DNA of 64,000 nucleotides, taken from Kitasatospora sp. MMS16-BH015 (GTDB lineage Bacteria > Actinomycetota > Actinomycetes > Streptomycetales > Streptomycetaceae). A program made the position numbers and the translations under genes. Positions 58,386-64,000 of this stretch are shown here, in pieces. The notes under the pieces were generated by a model. That model did no database searches. It saw only the letters and a list, made by a program, of their open reading frames with translations, and had not been told where the DNA came from. The stretch's first letter is position 1; each line of letters opens with the position of its first letter. The DNA lies in assembly GCF_002943525.1 (NCBI RefSeq), contig NZ_CP025394.1, positions 4,836,001 through 4,900,000 of the forward strand, in the 5' to 3' direction.

Positions 58386-59864
58386 ATGTCGCTCACCCGA
58401 GACGAGGCCCCGGTGACGCGGGCCACCGGGCCGCAGCCGGCGGCCTCCGCGCCCGCGGCCGAGGAGCCGTACGCCCGTCGGTGGCTGATGCTGCCGGTGC
58501 TTCTGCTGGCCATGTTCATGGCCCAGTTCGACCTCTACGTCGTCAACGTCGCCGCCCCCTCGCTGGAGCACGACCTGCACGCCGGGCAGGCCGCCCTCGA
58601 ACTCATCGTGGCCGGCTACGCCTTCACCTACGCGAGCGGTCTGGTCACCGGCGGACGCCTGGGCGACCTGTTCGGCTCGCGCCGACTCTTCCTCTGGGGC
58701 ACGGCGGCCTTCACCGCCGCCTCGCTGCTCTGCGGCATCGCCCAGAACCCGGGCGAGCTGGTCGCCTTCCGGCTGATCCAGGGCCTGACCGGTGCCGCGA
58801 TGGTGCCGCAGGTGCTCGCGCTGATCACCGCCACCTTCCCGCCGACCGAGCGGGCCAAGGCGCTCTCCTGGTTCGGCGTCACGGTCGGCGTCGGCGCGGT
58901 GGCCGGTCAGGTGCTGGGCGGCGCGCTGCTCCAGGCCGACGTGTTCGGCCTCGGCTGGCGGGTGATCTTCCTGATCAACATCCCGATCGGCCTGATCAGC
59001 CTGGGCTTCGCCCAGAGCCTGCTGCCCCGCAAGCGCGCGGCCGGCACCCAGAAGCTCGACCCGGTCGGTGCCGTCGGCATCTCCGGCAGCCTCGCGCTGG
59101 CGCTCATCCCGCTGGTGCTGGGCCGCACCGAGCACTGGCCGGTCTGGACCTGGATCATGCTGATCCTCTCCGCCCCGGTCATGGCCGTCACCCTGGCCTA
59201 CGAGAAGAAGCTCACCGCCAAGGGCGGCCAGCCGCTGCTCAACCTCTCGCTCTTCAGCGACCGGGCCTTCACCCGCGGTCTGATCGTCTCCATCGCGATC
59301 TTCACCGGCTTCTTCAGCTTCATGTTCGCGCTGACCCTGGTGCTGCAGTCCGGCCTCGGCCTGACCCCGCTCCAGTCCGGCCTGACCTTCACCCCGCTGG
59401 GCGTGGCCTTCTCGGTCGCCTCGATCACCTCCCAGCGGATCGTGGCCCGCCACGGCGGCCGGATCATCACCACCGGTGCGACCATCGCCGTGATCGGCAT
59501 GATCGCCATCCTGATCGACCTCAAGGTGTCGGGTGCCGCGACCACCGCCCCGCGCCTGATCGGCCCGATGGTGCTGATCGGCTTCGGCAACGGCCTGGCC
59601 GTGCCGGCCCTGATCGGCGCGGTGCTGGCCGGCATCAAGCCGCAGCAGGCCGGTGCCGCGGCCGGTGTGCTCACCACCGCCCAGCAGTTCGCCAGCGCGG
59701 TGGGCGTGGCCGCCCTCGGCTCCGTCTTCTTCGCCGCCGTCGGCAGCAAGCACGGCCCCGCCGCCTACGCCTCCGCCCTGGAGTGGGTGGCCGCGATCGG
59801 CCTGGTCCTGGTCCTGATCGCCATCGGGGTCAGCATCAAGCTGCCCCGCCCGGCCCGCAAGTAA
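58386..59864 (+). CDS. DHA2-family MFS exporter (3)
   Basis: A 492-residue 14-helix drug:H+ antiporter with helix-1 AQFDLYVVNVAAPSL, motif A VTGGRLGDLFGSRRLFL and motif C-like GAVAGQVLGGALLQ. ATG follows AAGAAGGGATCC. It starts a new unit after the terminator at 58273 and leads into the SnoaL-like and molybdenum hydroxylase genes. Export of the region 3 product is likely. It is distinct from the two exporters of region 1. Confidence 0.88.
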   Translation: MSLTRDEAPVTRATGPQPAASAPAAEEPYARRWLMLPVLLLAMFMAQFDLYVVNVAAPSLEHDLHAGQAALELIVAGYAFTYASGLVTGGRLGDLFGSRRLFLWGTAAFTAASLLCGIAQNPGELVAFRLIQGLTGAAMVPQVLALITATFPPTERAKALSWFGVTVGVGAVAGQVLGGALLQADVFGLGWRVIFLINIPIGLISLGFAQSLLPRKRAAGTQKLDPVGAVGISGSLALALIPLVLGRTEHWPVWTWIMLILSAPVMAVTLAYEKKLTAKGGQPLLNLSLFSDRAFTRGLIVSIAIFTGFFSFMFALTLVLQSGLGLTPLQSGLTFTPLGVAFSVASITSQRIVARHGGRIITTGATIAVIGMIAILIDLKVSGAATTAPRLIGPMVLIGFGNGLAVPALIGAVLAGIKPQQAGAAAGVLTTAQQFASAVGVAALGSVFFAAVGSKHGPAAYASALEWVAAIGLVLVLIAIGVSIKLPRPARK

Positions 59865-59937
59865 GCCCGGCCGCCCGGCCGGCCGACCCCCGGCCGGGCC
59901 CCACCCCCAGCCCGCAGCAGCCCCTGAGAGGCACCCC

Positions 59938-60390
59938 ATGACGACCGTCCCGTCCGGCACCTCCACCGAGGCCCGCAAGGCCAAGATCACCCTGCTCTTC
60001 GAGAGCATCATCACCAAGGGTGAGCTGGAGCTGGCCGACGAGATCTTCCACGAGGACTTCTACTGGCCGCAGTTCGACCTGCGCGGCCCCGAGGGCGTCC
60101 GGACCTGGGTCCGGGCCTTCCTGACCGCCTTCCCGGACATGGTCGACCTGGTCCAGGAGCAGGTCGCCGAGGGCGACATGGTGGTCACCCGGGTCAAGTG
60201 CGAGGGCACCCAGACCGGCCCGTTCCGCGGCCTGCCGCCGACCGGCAAGCGGGCGGTCTTCACCGCCATCGGCATCGACCGCTTCGAGGGCGAGAAGGTC
60301 ATCGAGCGCTCCGCGCACTTCGACATCGTCGACCTGATGCGCCAGCTCGGCCACACCACGCTCGAGGTCCCGCCGGTCAACAACCCGTGA
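59938..60390 (+). CDS. SnoaL-like ester cyclase-family protein
   Basis: A 150-residue cone-shaped alpha+beta-barrel protein of the SnoaL/NTF2 superfamily. Visible marks: ELADEIFHEDFYWP, GVRTWVRAFLTAFPDMVDLV, and VTRVKCEGTQTGPFRGLPPT. SnoaL-type members cyclise polyketides by aldol condensation; many relatives act as isomerases, hydroxylases or have unknown function. ATG after TGAGAGGCACC. Its position between an exporter and a molybdenum hydroxylase gives no clear substrate. Confidence 0.8.
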   Translation: MTTVPSGTSTEARKAKITLLFESIITKGELELADEIFHEDFYWPQFDLRGPEGVRTWVRAFLTAFPDMVDLVQEQVAEGDMVVTRVKCEGTQTGPFRGLPPTGKRAVFTAIGIDRFEGEKVIERSAHFDIVDLMRQLGHTTLEVPPVNNP

Positions 60391-60507
60391 CCCCGGCCGG
60401 GCCCGGCCACCGCGCCGGGCCCGCCGGTCACCCGGCCGGGCCGGTACGACACCGGCTCGCACCACCAGTCGGTACGGAAAGAGGGCAACCCGCCTGAGGA
60501 GAGGGCA

Positions 60508-60530
60508 ATGCTGCCTTATAGGAGAGGGCA

Positions 60531-60534
<4 letters not shown>
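60508..60534 (+). CDS. eight-codon leader ORF MLPYRRGQ
   Basis: The sequence AGGAGAGGGCAATG occurs twice, at 60497 and 60520. The first copy starts an ORF of eight codons, MLPYRRGQ, whose TGA overlaps the ATG of the FAD-subunit gene at 60531. It looks like a duplicated ribosome site that now makes a coupled leader peptide. Expression is not shown. Confidence 0.45.
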
Positions 60535-61522
<988 letters not shown>

Positions 61523-61526
<4 letters not shown>

Positions 61527-62020
61527 CCACCACGCCCGAGATCCCTGCGGTGGCAACCGAGTTGACCGTCAACGGCGAGCCGCACGCGCTCCACCTCGAA
61601 CCCCGCCGTAGCCTGGCCGACGTGCTCCGCCGCGACCTGCGGCTGACCGGCACCCAGGTCGGCTGCGAGACCGGCGCCTGCGGCTCCTGCACCGTGCTGG
61701 TGGACGGCGAGCCCGTCCGCTCCTGCCTGCTGCTCGCCGTGCAGGCCGACGGCTGCGCCGTGGAGACGGTCGAATCCCTCACCGTGGACGGCAAGTTGAG
61801 CCCGCTGCAGCAGGCGTTCAGCGAGCAGTCCGCGCTGCAGTGCGGCTTCTGCACCCCCGGCTTCCTGATGCTCTGCACCGCGCTGCTGCGCGAGGAGCCA
61901 GCGCCGAGCGGCCCCCGGGTGCGCGAGTGCCTGTCGGCCAACCTCTGCCGCTGCACCGGCTACGCGCCCATCGTCGCGGCCGTCGAATCGGTCAACCTCT
62001 CTACCGAGGAGCAGAGTTGA
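61523..62020 (+). CDS. molybdenum hydroxylase [2Fe-2S] (small, CoxS-type) subunit
   Basis: A 165-residue subunit with two [2Fe-2S] clusters. The plant-type cluster is held by CETGACGSC and the later Cys in PVRSCLLLA; the second by LQCGFCTPGF and CLSANLCRCTGY. Complete set of eight cysteines. It links the molybdenum and FAD subunits. ATGA overlap with the FAD subunit, and its stop overlaps a TTG start of the large subunit. Confidence 0.95.
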
Positions 62021-64000
62021 GCGCCATCGGAGCCGACGTGACGCGCCTGGAGGACGACCGGCTGCTGCGCGGCTGGGGCCGGTTCCACGACGACGTGATC
62101 CGCCCCGGCCAGCTCTGGCTGCGGATCGTGCGCTCCCCGCTCGCGCACGCCCGGATCCTCGCCGTGCACACCGAGGAGGCCGCCGCGGCCCCCGGCGTGG
62201 TCGCCGTGCTGACCGCCGCCGACCTGGCCGGGCTGCCCCGGATCCCGGTCCGCCAGCCGCACCCCGGCATCGACTTCGCCCCCTACCTCCAGCCGGTGCT
62301 GGCCACCGAGTGGGTCCGCTACGCGGGCGAGCCGATCGCCGCCGTCCTGGCCGACGACCCCTATCTCGCCGAGGACGCCGCCGAGTTGGTGCGCCTGGAG
62401 GCCGAGGAGCTGCCCATCTCGATGGACGCCCGCTCCGGCACCGAGCTGCGCCCCGACTGCTGGGGCGGGCAGCGCGCCGAGGTCGGCGTGGTCGAGTTCG
62501 GCTACGGCGAGGTGGACGAGGTCTTCGCCACCGCCCCGCACGTGGTCTCGGTGGACCTGAAGATCGGCCGGCACAGCGGCACCCCGCTGGAGGGGCGCGG
62601 CCTGGTCGCCGAGTGGGACGAGCGCGAGCAGCGGATGACCGTCTGGGGCGCCTCCAAGGTGCCGTACTTCAACCGGCGCATCCTGGCCGGGATGCTCGGC
62701 ATCGCCGAGCACCAGATGCACATGAAGGAGGCCGACTCCGGCGGCAGCTTCGGCATCCGGGGCGAGCTCTACCCCGAGGACGTGCTGGTGCCGCTGCTCT
62801 GCCTGCGCACCGGCCGCCCGGTGAAGTGGTCCGAGGACCGGATCGAGCACATGACAGCGGCCAACCACGCCCGCGAGCAGGAGCACCGGATCGAGCTCGC
62901 CTTCGACGCCGAGCACCGGCTGCTCGGCCTGCGCGACGAGGCCTGGCAGGACACCGGCGGCTACATCCGCACCCACGGCGCCGTGGTGGCCGCGCTCACC
63001 GCCGCGATGATCTGCGGCCCGTACCGGCTGCCCGCCTGCCGCTCCCGGGTGCACATCGTCACCACCAACAAGACCCCGGTCGGCACCTTCCGGGCCCCCG
63101 GCCGGTTCCAGAACAACTTCGTCCGGGAGCACGCCTTCGACCTGGCGGCGACCCAGCTGGGCGTCGACCCGGTGGAGTTGCGCCGGATGAACCTGCTGGA
63201 CGCCACCGAGCTGCCGCACCGCCGCCCGATGGGCATCTTCGGCGCCCCGATGCTGCTCGACGGCGGCGACCACCTGGGCCACTTCGACAAGGGCCTGGCC
63301 GCGTTCGGCTACCAGGAGTGGCGCGCCGAGGCCGCCGCCGCCCGGGCCGAGGGCCGGCTGGTCGGCACCGGCTGCGCGGTGATGCTGGAGAAAGCCGGGC
63401 TCGGCCACGACAGTGCCGTGGTGGACGTGGGCGTCACCGGCGCCGTGCGGGTCGCCATGGGCGGGGTCACCGTCGGCCAGGGCATCGAGACCGCGATGGC
63501 GGCCATCGTGGCCGAGGAGTTCGACCTCCCGGCCTCGGCCGTCAAGGTGGTGCTCTCCGACACCGACATCCTGCCCGACGGCGCCGGCACCTTCGCCAGC
63601 CGCTCCACCGTGGTCGGCGGCAGCGCCGTCAAGCTCGCCGCCGAGGCGGTGGCCCGCAAGGCCCGCCGGGTGGCCGCTACCCTGCTCTCGGTGGAGGAGG
63701 CCGAACTGGTCTTCCGCGCCGGTGCGTTGGTCGTCGCGGCGGAGCCGGAGCGGCAGCTGACGCTCGGCCAGATCACCGGCGCCTGCTTCACCCCGCAGTT
63801 CCTGCGCACCGGCGAGGAGCCCGGCCTGATCGGCCGCGGCACCTACGTGGCCGACGGGATGACCTACCCCTACGGCGCCCACTACGTGCAGGCCGAGGTC
63901 GACCCGGGCACCGGCGGGGTCACCCTGCTGCGCTACGGGGTCAGCTACGAGATCGGCCGCGCCGTCCACCCGGCCTCCGTGCACGGGCAGTTGCTCGGCG
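62017..64000 (+). CDS. molybdenum hydroxylase large (CoxL-type) subunit, cut by the window end
   Basis: The first 661 codons of the molybdopterin-binding subunit. The start is TTG at 62017 (TTGA overlap with the previous stop, GAGGAG six bases before); GTG 62038 is the alternative. Marks: SPLAHARILAVHTEEA, YAGEPIAAVLADDPYLAEDA, SGGSFGIRGE and FRAPGRFQNNFVREHAF. The active-site loop lacks the Cys of true CO dehydrogenase (AYRCSFR), so this is a hydroxylase or dehydrogenase of an aldehyde or N-heterocycle. The catalytic Glu lies beyond the window. It may oxidise an intermediate of the AvrD pathway or unrelated substrate. Confidence 0.92.
   Translation, partial: MSAIGADVTRLEDDRLLRGWGRFHDDVIRPGQLWLRIVRSPLAHARILAVHTEEAAAAPGVVAVLTAADLAGLPRIPVRQPHPGIDFAPYLQPVLATEWVRYAGEPIAAVLADDPYLAEDAAELVRLEAEELPISMDARSGTELRPDCWGGQRAEVGVVEFGYGEVDEVFATAPHVVSVDLKIGRHSGTPLEGRGLVAEWDEREQRMTVWGASKVPYFNRRILAGMLGIAEHQMHMKEADSGGSFGIRGELYPEDVLVPLLCLRTGRPVKWSEDRIEHMTAANHAREQEHRIELAFDAEHRLLGLRDEAWQDTGGYIRTHGAVVAALTAAMICGPYRLPACRSRVHIVTTNKTPVGTFRAPGRFQNNFVREHAFDLAATQLGVDPVELRRMNLLDATELPHRRPMGIFGAPMLLDGGDHLGHFDKGLAAFGYQEWRAEAAAARAEGRLVGTGCAVMLEKAGLGHDSAVVDVGVTGAVRVAMGGVTVGQGIETAMAAIVAEEFDLPASAVKVVLSDTDILPDGAGTFASRSTVVGGSAVKLAAEAVARKARRVAATLLSVEEAELVFRAGALVVAAEPERQLTLGQITGACFTPQFLRTGEEPGLIGRGTYVADGMTYPYGAHYVQAEVDPGTGGVTLLRYGVSYEIGRAVHPASVHGQLLG

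Noticed and set aside
62017..64000. CO dehydrogenase large subunit
   Set aside because: The active-site Cys loop of CO dehydrogenase is replaced by GTFRAPGRFQ, so only the wider molybdenum hydroxylase family is claimed.

Overview
The window is very GC-rich DNA with Streptomyces-type codon use, GTG starts, overlapping start/stop junctions and long GC hairpins between convergent genes. It reads as a Streptomyces or Kitasatospora-type actinomycete. No tRNA, rRNA, CRISPR array, insertion sequence or attachment site was seen. Region 1 (1 to about 38.4 kb) is tailoring, export and regulatory DNA of an aromatic (type II PKS) polyketide cluster; the minimal PKS is not in the window and probably lies to the left. 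It holds six class A flavoprotein monooxygenases, three small ABM-type monooxygenases, two LLM flavin/F420 oxidoreductases, three P450s with one ferredoxin, five methyltransferases, five SDRs and an NmrA-type reductase, a GT1 glycosyltransferase, an asparagine-synthetase-type amidotransferase, two TenA-like proteins, two DHA2 exporters and a PadR regulator. Amidotransferase plus many oxygenases and O-methyltransferases fits the pentangular / polycyclic xanthone isoquinolinone type (lysolipin, xantholipin class); this is inference from gene content. Region 2 (38.6 to 48.2 kb) is a co-directional SAM-regeneration cassette: SAM synthetase, a PfkB kinase (probably adenosine kinase), B12-dependent methionine synthase, MTHFR and SAH hydrolase, followed by a POT-family transporter. 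It can recycle the SAH made by the methyltransferases of region 1. Heptamer arrays with an exact 11-base period (TCGAGCG-like, as bound by SARP activators) lie in front of at least ten transcription units of region 1 and also in front of metK, so one off-window SARP activator may control both regions. No such array was found right of 48 kb. Region 3 (48.2 to 64 kb) looks like a separately regulated locus. It has an orphan OmpR-type response regulator with a good promoter, a class II DAHP synthase with a TTA codon, an acyl-CoA carboxylase beta subunit whose specificity residue is of the acetyl-CoA type with its epsilon subunit, a MerR regulator, and then the run AMP ligase, SDR, acyl carrier protein, AvrD-family protein, P-loop NTPase, DHA2 exporter, SnoaL-like protein and a three-subunit molybdenum hydroxylase cut by the window edge. 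The ligase/SDR/ACP/AvrD run is the best candidate here for an undescribed small-molecule pathway, by analogy with AvrD-dependent syringolide synthesis in Pseudomonas.
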